The notes under the pieces were generated by a model. The model saw only the letters and a list, made by a program, of their open reading frames with translations, made no database searches and was not told the DNA's origin. From NCBI GenBank assembly GCA_964247055.1, contig OZ176055.1, forward strand, positions 2,418,001-2,482,000: a stretch of 64,000 bases of DNA, in the 5' to 3' direction. Shown piece by piece: positions 11,048-23,900 of the stretch. Source of the DNA: Paragordius varius. Taxonomy: Eukaryota > Nematomorpha. The first letter of the stretch is position 1; each line of letters opens with the position of its first letter. The position numbers were made by a program, and so were the translations under genes.

Positions 11048-13187
11048 CACAGTGTGCAACAAATTTACTCAAGATATCATACCTAGCTTAATATAACCCT
11101 TGTGACATATACATCTAAAAAATATAAGGATAAAAAAGGTGTCAATGTAGAAAACTCTTTTTTCACTTTTTCCATATATGGATATATTCGGAAAAAATCA
11201 ATTTATTTGCATAATACTTGATCAAAAATTATAAAACTTAGATATAATATAAATAATATTAAATAAATATTATTTGCAAATTTTGGCTCAATATGAATGG
11301 ATAGATTTAAAATAAACGTCAATTTATTAAATCCAACTAAATTTAGCCCTTTATATTAGTAAAATAAAAACTTGATGAAAATCAATATAATATGCGCCAA
11401 AATTTAAGTTTAACTCTATATTTTAATATAAATATTACTTATATATAATAAAAATTAGATTTTAACTAAGTTAATTTTTGATTTTTTTTATTTTACTTAA
11501 ATAAAATTAAATTTTTTTAATATCAACTGTAATATAATTACGTCTAGCGATTATAAATATAACCATACGTATTTTTTTACCTGGATTTTGAATTGTAAAT
11601 GATATTGACTGTTGTACCCTGATATGATGGTATATTTTATAATAATTATAGATAAATATTGTGGAATTTACCAAGAAAACATTGAAAAACCAATGTAATC
11701 CATTGTGAGTATCATATTATAAAGACAAACCTGCTAATCACACAAGCAAACATCCACCAAAAATTTAAATTTTGACACATTATGTTCATTGTGTAATAAA
11801 TCTAATACAAATATATTTAATTTTCTTAATCTAAAATTGTTTACTTGTTTTTGAACACCTTTTAATAGATTTAAATATAGGAATTCAAAGAAATGGTACT
11901 CAACATAAAATTAAAAGGGCTGCAAAATCTTGTCTCATGAACCGTGCAACATACTATAACTATAAAAACTTGCAGACATTTATATTAATAATAAGTATAA
12001 CATAAAATTTAATTGATAATTCAGGGCCATAAATAAGCTTTTAGAGCCGAAGTTTTGGTAAAACTGATGTACACTTCGTTAACACTTTCTTTTGCCATAA
12101 ACCGTTTTTTAAAAAATAATTCAAGAAAAAACTGGCCGTATTCTCAAGATTTTTTTAAATTTTACTTTAATTTGAAGAATGAACCTAAAATAATTGTGAG
12201 CCTGAATACCGGCATAACTCAACATAATAAAAAATAGCAATCTATGGAGTTTATTTACATTAGAATGGGTAATTTAAGAGAAACCAATTCTTGAACTCAA
12301 CATTAAAACTAAAACTAGAAATCTTTGGAGGAGTTTTATTTTTGGCGACCTTCCCACATTCGTCCAAAAACAAGTAAACAATTTTAAATTAAGAAAATTA
12401 AATATATTTTTATTAGATTTATATACACAATGAACATAATGAATCAAAATTTAATTTTTTGGTGGATGTTTGCTTGTGTGATTAGCAGGTTTGTCTTTAT
12501 AATATGATTCTCACAATGGATTACATTGGTTTTTCAATGTTTTCTTGGTAAATTCCACAATATTTATCTATAATTATTATAAAATATACCATCATATGAG
12601 GGTACAACAGTCAATATCATCTACAATTCAAAAATCCAGGTAAAAAAATACATATGATTATATTTATAATCACTAGATGTGATTATATTACAGTTGATAT
12701 TAAAAAAATTTAATTTTATTTAAGTAAATAAAAAATTTCAAAAATTTTTAACTTATTTAAAATCTAATTTTTATTATATATAAGTAATATTTATATTAAA
12801 AGTTAGAGTTAAACTTAAATTTTGGCGCATATTATATTGATTTTCATCAAGTATTTTTTATGTTACTAATATAAAGGGCTAAATTTAGTTGGATTTAATA
12901 AATTGACGTTTATTTTAAATCTATCCATTCATATTGAGCCAAAATTTGCAAATAATATTTATTTAATATTATTTATATTATATCTAAGTTTTATAATTTT
13001 TGATCAAGTATTATGCAAATAAATTGATTTTTTCCGAATATATCCATATATGGAAAAAGTGAAAAAAAAGTTTTCTACATTGACACATTTTTTTATCCTT
13101 ATATTTTTAGGATGTCTATGCCACAACGGTCATATTAAGGTTAATATGATATGAGAAAAAAAATACCCCTAATTTTGTACACTGTGT
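11048..13187. mobile_element. 2.1-kb long-inverted-repeat (foldback) DNA element
   Basis: The left arm (about 11048-11853) and right arm (about 12366-13187) are reverse complements over roughly 800 bp with only scattered differences. The tips read ACACAGTGTGCAAC and, at the other end, GTACACTGTGT. The spacer of about 510 bp contains a 60-codon ORF (12055-12237) with no recognisable similarity. No transposase is visible, so this is a non-autonomous or foldback-type element. A transcript across it would fold into a hairpin about 800 bp long. Confidence 0.85.
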
Positions 13188-13399
13188 AATATGAGGTTTG
13201 TTTTCCTAAAAATTGTAAAATTAAAAAAATAATAAAAATGACCAAATAAAAAAATCATGGTCATGACCTAGTTCATGACCCTTGGTCATTAACTAATGAG
13301 CATAACCCTAGTTGTTATACAATCTTTCGGGCCTGTCTCTCGGTTATTTTAAGTCTTTGTTTTACCATTCCAAAATTTATTGACGGTATTTATAAAGAT

Positions 13400-16300
13400 G
13401 CACGGATATTTAAATAAAATAATACCCAATAGATCGCGTGTAAAAGTCTTGTCAATCAAATGAAATTTCAAAAATATAGGCTCAAAAACTCAATCTTTTT
13501 CCTTAAACATAGATTTCCTTATAAGTCATAATAGAGGTGAATTTGATTATCAAAAATCACCGGAAAATGAAAATCTACTTGGGGGTATTCAATCTTCGAA
13601 AAAGATAATCTATATATTTATAAAAATGGAAAGTGGGGTAGACCCATAATTATTCAACCATCGAAAAATATAATCATAAATGAGTGCCCCGACTAAAGCT
13701 TCGCCCTTTTTTAAAATAGGCCCCCAGTTAGGGCCCACCCCGTATGAAAAACTGGTTTTTTAAAAACGCAAGTCCACAAAAATCATGTGATACAATTTTC
13801 CGGAAAACGTGTCGGACCATTCTTCAAAGATGATTTTTGTTAACTTTTTTTCGATTGCGCCGAACATAGTCGGCTCTCTTTTTTTAATTCAAGCCCTCTT
13901 TTAACCCGCTATCCCCGTAATTTGCCATTTTTTTTTCAAACAAAGACCACAAAAATAATTTTTTAAATCTATTTTTTTCCCAAGGTATGAGACCGTAAAA
14001 ATTCGATAAGGACCCCACATGTTTCCTGTTAATAAACAAAATTTTTATTCAAGCATTTCTTTGAGGATAGCTGCTGAGTAAGAAGCTACCCGCGAAAAAC
14101 TGACCCCTCATATTTTAATAGCGTGCTTTTGGGGCTAGATTTCAGAAAACCATCAGGCCATATGAGTTCAATAGCTGTTTAAAGTATTACCCGTAAGAGT
14201 TCAAAAATTTTAGTCGAGCGGATTTTTTGAATTAGCCGTTAAATAGCCCCTTTACACCCTAAAAATACGCTATGTTTTGAAGCCATTCTTCCATAAACTA
14301 TTAGGAATGAATGATGACAGGTATAAAGGCTAAATTTTTTATCTAATCACATTTTTTGGCCTCTGGGTAGGGGCCCGCTTACAACTGCGCCATCATATCG
14401 ATACAGCATGCCTTTGGAGCCAAATTTCAGAATATGAGACTCTATGAATTATTTTATAACTCGTGCCGCATAACAAAATTGCTTATAAAATCAAAAATAT
14501 ATTTAGCTCATTTCAAATAAAATTGTCTATCTCAATATTTAAACGAGACATCAAATGAATTAGATTTTATTGATTTTATATAGTTTATTGTTTTATTATT
14601 TATCTATCATATGTATAGGATATTAAAAAATATATGGATAATAAACATTAATGGTCCATATATTTATAAAAATGGAAAATGCTGGATTTGTGATTTGTTT
14701 ATGGAAAACCGGTAGTAGACCCATTCAAATCCAAATGTCGAAAAAAATATAATCATTAATAAAATGCCCCGACAATAGCTTGTCCCTTTTTTTAATTACG
14801 CTCCCAGTTTTGGCCCACCCCGTAAACGGTTTTTTTTAAACAGAAGTCCACAAAAATCTTGTCTTTGAGACAATTTTCCGGAAAATGTGTTAGGCCTTTT
14901 TTAATTTATAATATGATTAATATTTCCATTTTTTTGATTGCGCCGAACATAGTCGGCTCGCTTTTTTAATTTAGGCCCTTTATTTCTATTTTTCGCCCAA
15001 GGTATGAGACCATAAAAAGTTTATGAGGATTTCAGGTATTTCTATTAAAAGTCTACAACTTTAGTCGTGCGTTTTTTATATTGGCTGCTAGGTACCTGCT
15101 AAAAACTGCCCCGTCATATCGAAATAGCGTGCCTTTGGGGCTATTGAAAAAACCTATCAGGCTATATGAGTTTAATAGGTGCTTAAAATATTACCCTTAT
15201 CAATCCAAAAATTTAGGTATTGCGGTTTTAATTAGTCGTTAATTTTGCTCTTCATGCCCTAAAAACTGCGCTATCATAGAATAATTTTTTAGTTTTGAAG
15301 CAATTTTGCTAAAAATATTAAGAACATAAGTAATGAATGATGATTCCAGGTATACCCCTTAATGGCAATTTTTATCAAATGTCTTTTTTAAATTGGCCTC
15401 TGGGTAGTACCCGCTTAAAATTGCGCCACATATCGATACAGCGTCACTTTGAAGACAAATTTTAGAAAACTTATCTGGTATGAGTTGAATAAGGGCTTGA
15501 AATATTACCCGTAAAAAGGAAAATTTTAAGCGGTTTTATTAATTTTAGATTAATTAGGCCCTTGCCCTGAATAATGCGCCACGATAGAATGTTTGGTTTG
15601 AGGAAATTTTTCGAAAATCCCACGAGAGCATATGGAATCAATCATGATTCCAGGTATTAGCCAAATTAAAGCAAGAATTTTATTCGATCGTTTTTTGCTT
15701 CTAGCTTGGTTAGTCGGCTACCGTAAAACTGCATATCATATCGAAACGGCATGCTATCGGAGCCAAATTTTAGAAAACCTATGAGACTAATAGGAACATT
15801 TTGAAGCCATGATAATTCCAGATATTCCCACGCTTTTACGTTTGCCCTGGGTAAATGTCATCCGCCAAAAACTGCGAATCGCGCTGTTTTGGATTAAATT
15901 CAGGGAAAATTTATGAAGCCATATGAGCATTGAATGCTTGAAATATTACCCGTAACAAAATAAAAATTAAAGTCTTGCGTTTTTTATTAGCCGTTTGCCC
16001 TAAAAGCCATCATATACGATTGTTTACTGTTTAGGTATTTTTTCAAATAACCCATGATACGATGGTATTAAAGATGATTCCAAATATTTGTCCTATAAAG
16101 GCAAAGAATTTAACTCAGTGCTTTTTCCATATAGGTCTATGAATAGGGGTCTACTGGTTTAAAACTGAGACGCTATATGGCTTGGTTTTGAAGCTAATTT
16201 TCAAAAACTTAAGAAGCCATACGTGTTCAGTTTAACACATTTATAAGAAATTTATATAATATCATTCTTTCCTTTAAAAAGGGACCACAAATGATTTATT

Positions 16301-17900
16301 TTTTATATCTCTTGATCTCAGCTGTGCTAAAACAATTTCAAAATAAAATTTTTAATCATAATTTTGTAAAAAAAATCTTAACTTCAATGATAATTGAATA
16401 TTAAGTTTAATAAGGGACAGTTTAAATATAGTCAATATCGAGTAAACAATATGTCAGCCTATGCAAAAACCCGTAAAAGAATAATTAAAGACATTCTTTT
16501 TATTAAATATGTTTTTTTATTTTTTTATCTCCATTACCTCTGTTTTTTGCAAATATTAAGAATAATATCGATGACACCACATCACAGCGAAGTGTAACAG
16601 GGCCAGCTAATATATTAATGAAATTAGTATTTATGTAGAGGCTAAATTGTCCATTAATATGTATACAGTTTAGAGTCTTTTTTTCCTTTTTTATCAAAGG
16701 GTAAGGATTTAAATTGCAGCCGGACATGTGAAGAGGCTTTAACACTTGCCTGCCCAGGGCTGACACTGATGATGGTAAAATTGCGTCGGGGTTCGAACTC
16801 ATGCAATGCAGTCCGGCGCCCTGCATGCTATAATATCACGCCTCAATTGTCTATTTAAAGGCACATCAAATTTTTATCAATGTTGCTTTCTAATAACAAT
16901 TTTTGTATACGGTTGCAATAGAGTATATTCGATAGGAATGGCATTTGTTAAGTTTAATTCTTCCTAACAAAGGGCCGACTAGATAAACTAAACTATTAAT
17001 ATATCATAGTGTCATTAAATTTCGTTATTTCAAATTTTGAATTTCACCAAAAAAATATATATCTTGTCTCAAAGGCCGTGCACTACATAATACCGATAAA
17101 CACTTCATAGGTGTTTGGCACATTTGCAAATAATTTTTACTAAAATAAGTACATCAAATAAAAAAACTTAGAGTCACAAAAAAGCACTTTTAGGGTCGCT
17201 TATGGACCGTAGGCCGCGGTTTAAGTACCATTGTTGTAATATCTCATTTTTTGGCTTAAAATGGGAGAAATATTAAAAGAAAAATACGTCGCGCTAAACA
17301 GATAGGTAACAATTCAAATTCCAAACCCAAACTGCGCCTGCAATTAATCATTGTTAATTGTATCAGGTATAAACATATTTTTTACAAAGGCATCTACTAC
17401 CTAATTTACAAGGCACAGTAAAAAAATAACGTAGCTTAGGAGGTAAATTTTAATAAACTTTATGAGACCATAAAATGCATAAAGGGCTTGAGATATCCCG
17501 CATAAATTCAAAAATTAAGCTTTATATAATTAGCCGCAGGTCTGGAAAATGCGTCACCCTAGATATATTTTGGCTTTAAACCGATACCCGAAAAACCCAA
17601 AAGAGCACGAATAATTAATAATGGTTTCAAAAATTCCATGTATAAAGGCAATTTTTGATGAGCGTTTTATTCCAATATGCGTTGGGTAAAGTCCCACATT
17701 GTATAATATGCCTAAAAAAATAATTAAATTAAGCAGGTTTTTGAACTCATTGAGCCATATGGAATCAAAAATGGGTCTGGATATTTCCTATATGAAGCAT
17801 AGCCTCTTTTTGAATGATGCTGGATAGGCCGTAGTCTTTAAAATGTGCTTGCCACCTCGTGAAAATAATTGGCTTTTAGGTGTGAACCATGATAACCTAT
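13400..17900. repeat. decayed tandem-repeat field, unit about 280-315 bp
   Basis: Word pairs recur at regular distance. CATATCGA followed by ACAGC/ATAGCG/ACGGC appears near 14392, 15112, 15427 and 15733. GATTCCAGGTAT-type words appear near 15340 and 15643, with GATTCCAAATAT near 16073. Linking phrases such as AAATATTACCCGTAA, CCATATGAG and AAAAACTGCG recur between them. A larger block is also doubled: GCGCCGAACATAGTCGGCTC near 13858 and 14940, and GCCCACCCCGTA near 13733 and 14814, an offset of about 1.08 kb. Units are heavily diverged. No gene is seen inside. A SINE has inserted at 16661-16842. Confidence 0.7.
16661..16842 (-). mobile_element. tRNA-derived SINE, copy 1
   Basis: On the minus strand the element starts near GGCGTGAT, runs through GGGCGCCGGACT, carries a perfect RNA polymerase III B box GAGTTCGAACCCC (plus-strand 16788-16800), then TCAGCCCTGGGCAGGC, and ends in a shared tail AAAAGGAAAAAAAGACTCT. 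A second copy lies at 23624-23808. The head is tRNA-like but the body is not a functional tRNA. The copies differ at many positions, so neither insertion is very recent. Confidence 0.85.
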
Positions 17901-18919
17901 ATAAAATGACTAATTTTCTATAAAATCAATATTGTTATTTAGATTTTTTATATCGGCATATTTTATGGTACGAATAAAAAAATAGCTTGGATGGAAGAGA
18001 ATATATGTGTTTGTATAAGTGGAACAACATTAGTAATTACTGATATCATATTTGGCTGAAGGGTTTTTTAATAGACCATTGATAGATTTTATATAATACA
18101 TATTTGTTATATGCTTTGATGTAATTGGTAAGATGCTAAAAGATATCTAGGATCCAGGTACAACCTTAAACCACAAACTAAGGCATATTTTTAACCGTAT
18201 TTACAAATTAAATTTTTGAAGTTGGAGCGGCCCTATTTTACAATTATATATTTGAATCTATAGGGAATGTGCAATATAAAATATTTATGCACTAAATATA
18301 TAGAAAGTTTCGTCAAAAATGATTACATTCTCATTTTTTATTAACCTAAAGGCAACAATTTAGTTAAAACTGGTGGATGGCTAAATTCAAGTTTTAACAA
18401 TATTTTTTGCCCTTTTTATCCCTCACCCTATATTTTAAACCCAAATACTATAACCACCAATTTACAATATTTTGCGCGATCATTTTAATAACTTACGATG
18501 ACTGGAAAATACCAAAACCATAAGCACCATGGAAACCTAAATCATTCTAGATACTCTCCTCACAAAAGGTATCCTAATAACATATATATATTCTGATAAA
18601 TTGAATCGAAATTCTCATGGTACTTTGGTTTTATATTTTTAAATCATTTTTTTTTCAAAAACACAAATTATAACTTAAATTTATCGACAAACAAATCTTT
18701 TTACAAAAATCTGAGCTGATAGAAATGTTCAGCATCATCGAATCATATATAAAAGGTTTTATATGTTTAACGTGTAACCGTTTCCCTTGTGCTTCATAAA
18801 ACTTTCTTCGCAAAAGTTTTATTGTAAATTAAATAAATTTTCAATCAAAGTATCCATTTTTCGGAATTTTTTTTATTTCAATATATAAATATTTTGCAAA
18901 ATCCTGGAATTTTAGCATA

Positions 18920-20545
18920 TATTTAAATTCAAATTGTGGTACATAAATACCCCATTGTATTTTTTCATTAATATTTTTTAAAATCTACTGAAAGAAACGG
19001 TTCTAATTTAAATATATGATTCCTTATAAATACGCCAAGCTAAAAAAATATATTAAAAAAATTTCATTTCAAACTACTTTGGCCCTATTTTACTTTTTAA
19101 ACATTTTTGCAAAATATCGTGTTTAGATTCTAAGGCAGTTACCTCTTTTCGTAAAATCATAACAGTAATATAAACAGAAAAGATGGTATATTTGCATTAT
19201 TTTTTAATTTAACTTATGACGTCATGTAGACTAGGTTTTTATTGGGTTTTACCTCAAGTAATTCAAGAGTATTTTCGAATAAATTTTCTATTATATTTCG
19301 GCTCACAAATATTATATAATTAAATTTTGCCATGATTACAATTTATATTATTTTTTTAAAATATTTTTTGAACGCCTAGGGTATTAAACTACCCCAATTT
19401 GAATTGAGGGCCTGAAATGAAGTTGTATTATAATACCATTCTTCAAATTGGATTGATTAATAACCCCAGGCCATGTTTTAATTGTTATAATTAAAAAATT
19501 AGTCAAAAAGCGGTTGGAAATTATTCTGCTATACACTTCTCAAATTGTGGCAACTACTCACCCCAGGCAATATAGGATTATTGTTTAAAAATCCTGAGTA
19601 AAACGGTTTAAATTTAATTTTATGTGTCTATTCTAATAAAAATGTAAAAGAAAAAGGAATATCTAAATAAAATTTAATTTAAAAAAGTATCATGAAAAAC
19701 TGTTGTGACGCCATTCTTTTTATTTAGGCAAAATTTTGTATTTTTAAATTAATGCTAGAGTTAATTTTTATTATGCATCTTACCACAGAAAAGTGGTCTG
19801 CATCATTTTTATATTTAGATGATGCGCATATGTCATGTGGGCTAAATTTTTACCTTTAAGTTTATAAACAAATTTGAGGTTCTTAAATTTTTTTTTATAT
19901 TTTCATGGATTCATGTTATAAAAGATTTTTACAGTGGTTGTAATTAATTTCTTTTTTAACATTTCAATTCAAATTGGGGTATCTAAATACCCCAGACCAA
20001 ATTTAATTTAAAAATTTTAAAAAAAATACTGAAGGAAACGGTCCAAATTTTATGCTTCTATCCTGATAATTATTATATAAAGATGCCAAAATATATTGAT
20101 AAATTTTATTTTTAAAAAAAATTTCCATCTCAAACTACTTCGACGCCATTTTTATTTTACAAAAATTTTGCAAAATATCGTCTCCATTTAATTTTAAGGG
20201 TAAAACTAAAGTTTATTTTTTATATAAATTACATCTAACATTGATAGATATAGAAAAAGCGGTTTATTTTGTATGATTTTTTAATTTTACAATTTGACAC
20301 ATGTCACGTTGACTAAATTTTTACCTTTCAGTTTTAGCTCAAAATAAGTAATATCAAGTTTTTTTGAATAAATTTTTTTATATATTTCGGTTTATTAATG
20401 TTATATAAGTGCAAAATTTTGCCATGGTTTCGATTGCTTACATACTTTTTAAAGAATTTGATTTTAAACAGGCCTGGGGTATCCAACTACCCCAATTTGA
20501 ATCGAAGGACTAAAATGAGTGTGTTGTATCCAAGTGTTAAATATC
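18920..20545 (+). repeat. cluster of three TTAACACTT/GGGGTA MITE copies
   Basis: Three diverged copies stand side by side (about 18925-19430, 19540-19960, 19963-20545). The best preserved begins TTCAAATTGGGGTATCTAAA and ends CTGGGGTATCCAACTACCCC followed by AATTTGAATCGAAG and GTATCCAAGTGTTAA. The ends are inverted repeats, each also containing a small GGGGTA...TACCCC palindrome. Shared internal words include TTACATCTAACATTGATAGA and TTTTGCAAAATATCG. Related copies lie at about 37190-37560 (reverse), 59758-60342, 60370-60800 and 60818-61275. The terminal TTAA could be a piggyBac-like target duplication. No transposase is seen. Confidence 0.8.
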
Positions 20546-20939
20546 TAATTTCAAATAGCCTAGTTAGTACGAATTAAAATTTTTTGTTAATTATGAATAT
20601 TATCTATACTTATTAGTATTTTATTACCAAATTAACAACCCTAAATTTTTTTACAACATCACTAATTTGATGCATATATTATCTACTTGATAACCACCTG
20701 ATGTATGTATGTATAACTACATCTTTCTCAAATAACATGTCATTTTTAAAAGGTTGGGTTGTTTGGCCGAATATGGTTGGGAGGACATTATATTGTATTC
20801 TTTAAAGTATTAAACCTCATTATATTTTATTTTTTATGTTTTTATCGCATATAAATAATATTTATATAATTTCATAAATATGTTTATTACAACTAGCTAA
20901 TCAAGGCTATCATATTTTAACATTCTATTCTTACAACAA

Positions 20940-23900
20940 ATGACCATAAATCCTTTCCATAGCAATAGCATTTGCTTATCGTTATTTTTCCTAATAAATA
21001 TTTTTACATCGCATGGTTTACAAATTTGTAATCGGAATGTTGAAATTAATCTCAATTCCATGGATATATTTTGTGAAAAAATTCATGGAAACCTAATCAT
21101 ATCAGAACTTAATAATAATATGCCTGCACTCTCCAGTCTAAATTATATTCAAGAGGTTACTGGTTACATATCTATACGCAATGTGACAAAAAATATACTT
21201 ACTTTCCCCAATCTTAAATTCATAAATGGCCATGATACCATTCAAGGATATTCTCTTTATATCAAAGATAATTACCAAGAAAATTACAATACTATAATTG
21301 GATTGCAGTACGTTGAATTTCCTAAGTTGATTGAGATATCGCATGGGAATGTATTGTTTGCTAATAATAAAGCACTCTGTAAAGATTATGCAAAATCCAT
21401 TTTGTGGAACGATGTATGGTCCAAAGAAATAACGTTTAATTTGCAATCGATTGCCTCTTACAATAATATGGATGGTTTTGCGCCATCTAGCGTTTGTAGG
21501 CAAAGTACATCATGCCCTAAAGGGTGTACACCACCTCACATTATGTACGAATTGGATTCTTATGCTAAACCCAGCATATATATGAAACATTTAGTTTTGG
21601 ATCAACCACAACGTTATAACGCATCCTTTTTTCCGGAAATATTATCGGATAATTCTGTGGCCGTTAAAAACTTTGTGGGTTGGTGTTGGTCCCCCGACAC
21701 ATGTCAACGCATAACACATGAGGGCTGTAACATGGAATGTTTTGCTAATCGATGTATTGGCCCTAACCCGCGACAATGTTGCAATGCACAGTGTCGCGGT
21801 CTTTGTACCAACCCCGCCGCAAATTATTTTGATAATAGCTTTGAGGAGACTTCATTAAATCATCTTAGAACATTGGCATGTGATGAACACGGTTGCCAAA
21901 AATATGTTTCACTTACACCCCAAATCCCTGTACTTAAGCGTTTGTTGTTTGATAAAACACTTGATCATACTCACGTAGCAGCGCATTTTTATGAACGGAC
22001 CTGTGTTACACATTGTATTCAACAGGCCGACGCTTCTGCTCAAAGAAATATCTTTCACCATGAAATAAATACTTCCCCTGCCCCATCAAATGATATGACG
22101 GATGTGTTTTCCAGTTTTGCCACAAGGCTATACCTGTATAAACATACCACAACGTTGAATCAAACATACTGTATTAATAATTATTGCCCTAGTCCGACAT
22201 TCATGAAGCTTCAAACGTTTCAATGTGTGGACACTTGTTATGACCCTAATGCGTATCAGGCTCAATTATCTTCCTACATTTCAACTCATGTTGAAGTTAA
22301 AAAATTGAAAAATACTTCTGTCAGAATATCACTCATTGTAACACCCAATTATTGTCAACCGTGTATTGTGAAAGGACACTCAAAAAGTGCCTATTTAAAG
22401 CGTTGTAGAAAAGTTTGTACCGCATCGGTTATCTTTAAAGAAGAAGGATGCGAAATACTGCTAGGAAATTTAGTCATAAATCAATCGGTCCTAATGAAAA
22501 TGTTAAAAATACGCGAAGTTACTGATATTAGCTCCGGACAATTGACAAAATGGTTGGGGAAAATTGAACTAATCACTGGTTACCTTCATATATCAGGTCG
22601 GTAATGTAAGCTTACTTATATATATATATATATATAAACATGTTTGCTTTTAAATACGTTTTTTTTATGTTTTCTTCACTATCCACAATGCCTTTTTTAC
22701 TAAACATTTGACTCTTTACAATACTTTTTATTCCAAAGTCCTTTACAGTATAATCTTCACTTTTTTAAATATGAAAATAATGGTTTAATCTCAATTTAAT
22801 TGAAAATATTTTACCAATAAAACATTTTATACCATTAATATGTCTTTTTAGATCTCCCGAAAAACATTGATTCTCTTGCCTTTTTCTCAGCGCTCGAAGA
22901 AATACGTGGTTTAAATTTAGATTCTATAACACCTCTTTTATCCATAAATAATACCTCAATCCGTTCATTATCCATGTCACGACTAAAATTTTTGGGACCA
23001 AGTTACGTTGTTATAACAAATAATCCCAACCTTTGTGCTTATGAATTGACGGTTGATTGGGAACATTTACGGAACGTTCATAATATAGGTAGGTTATTTT
23101 TTTATTCTTTACTATATTACAGTATGCATTTTAATGGGTGCTGCTAATTTACACAATAGTATGGCAATTTGCAACACAGGAGAGTGTATGGAAAAAGAAA
23201 GGACTTTCTCTTTTTTGCCTTTTTTCCCATATACTATTGTGTTGCAATTGCCCAATTATAGTTGAAATAAGCCAACATTAAAATGCATACTATATTTAAA
23301 ATGTAAGTAATATAGTTTAAAAAGTTAATTTAAGGATATATATAGTTTTTAGTTTCGGAGTATCAACGTTTATGTTGATTTTATTGGGTTTATTAGTTTA
23401 AAATATTACGTTCTCCAATTATTGTTTTTTAAATAACTTAAATATCTAAAATTTAACGTATTTTATTTATATATAAAAATAATATTTAATTCTAACCATT
23501 TAATTTTTACAGAAATAAAATTACATAATAACTTTTTGCTTTTTATCAATCTGAAATGCCTGAAACAAAATTGAGACATAATCTTTAAAGATATGTAATT
23601 TTTAACTTTTTGATCACTAGATGAAGGCGTGATGGTATTGTAGGTAGGGCGCCGGACTCTCACACTGTGTGCCTGAGTTCGAACCCCGAAACTACGCATT
23701 TTTTCCATCATCACTGTCAGCCCTGGGCAGGCGAGTAATGCCTTTACATGTCCGGATACAATATTTATTTCATAAAAAAGGAAAAAAGAGACTCTAAACT
23801 GTATATACTTTTTTATTTTTTTAAACTAGATATTTATATATCATATCATTTGCCCTTTTTCCTATTTTATAGTTAATCCCATTTCTCATAACAATTCCTT

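Noticed and set aside
16503-16826. 107-codon minus-strand ORF
   Set aside because: It runs through the SINE and its flank; the peptide is SINE-encoded noise.
21138-21503. 121-codon minus-strand ORF
   Set aside because: It is a shadow of RTK exon 1, whose plus-strand frame carries clear receptor L-domain sequence.
23624-23690. Functional tRNA gene
   Set aside because: Only the B box and head are tRNA-like, the stem pairing is poor, and the same sequence continues into a SINE body shared with a second copy.
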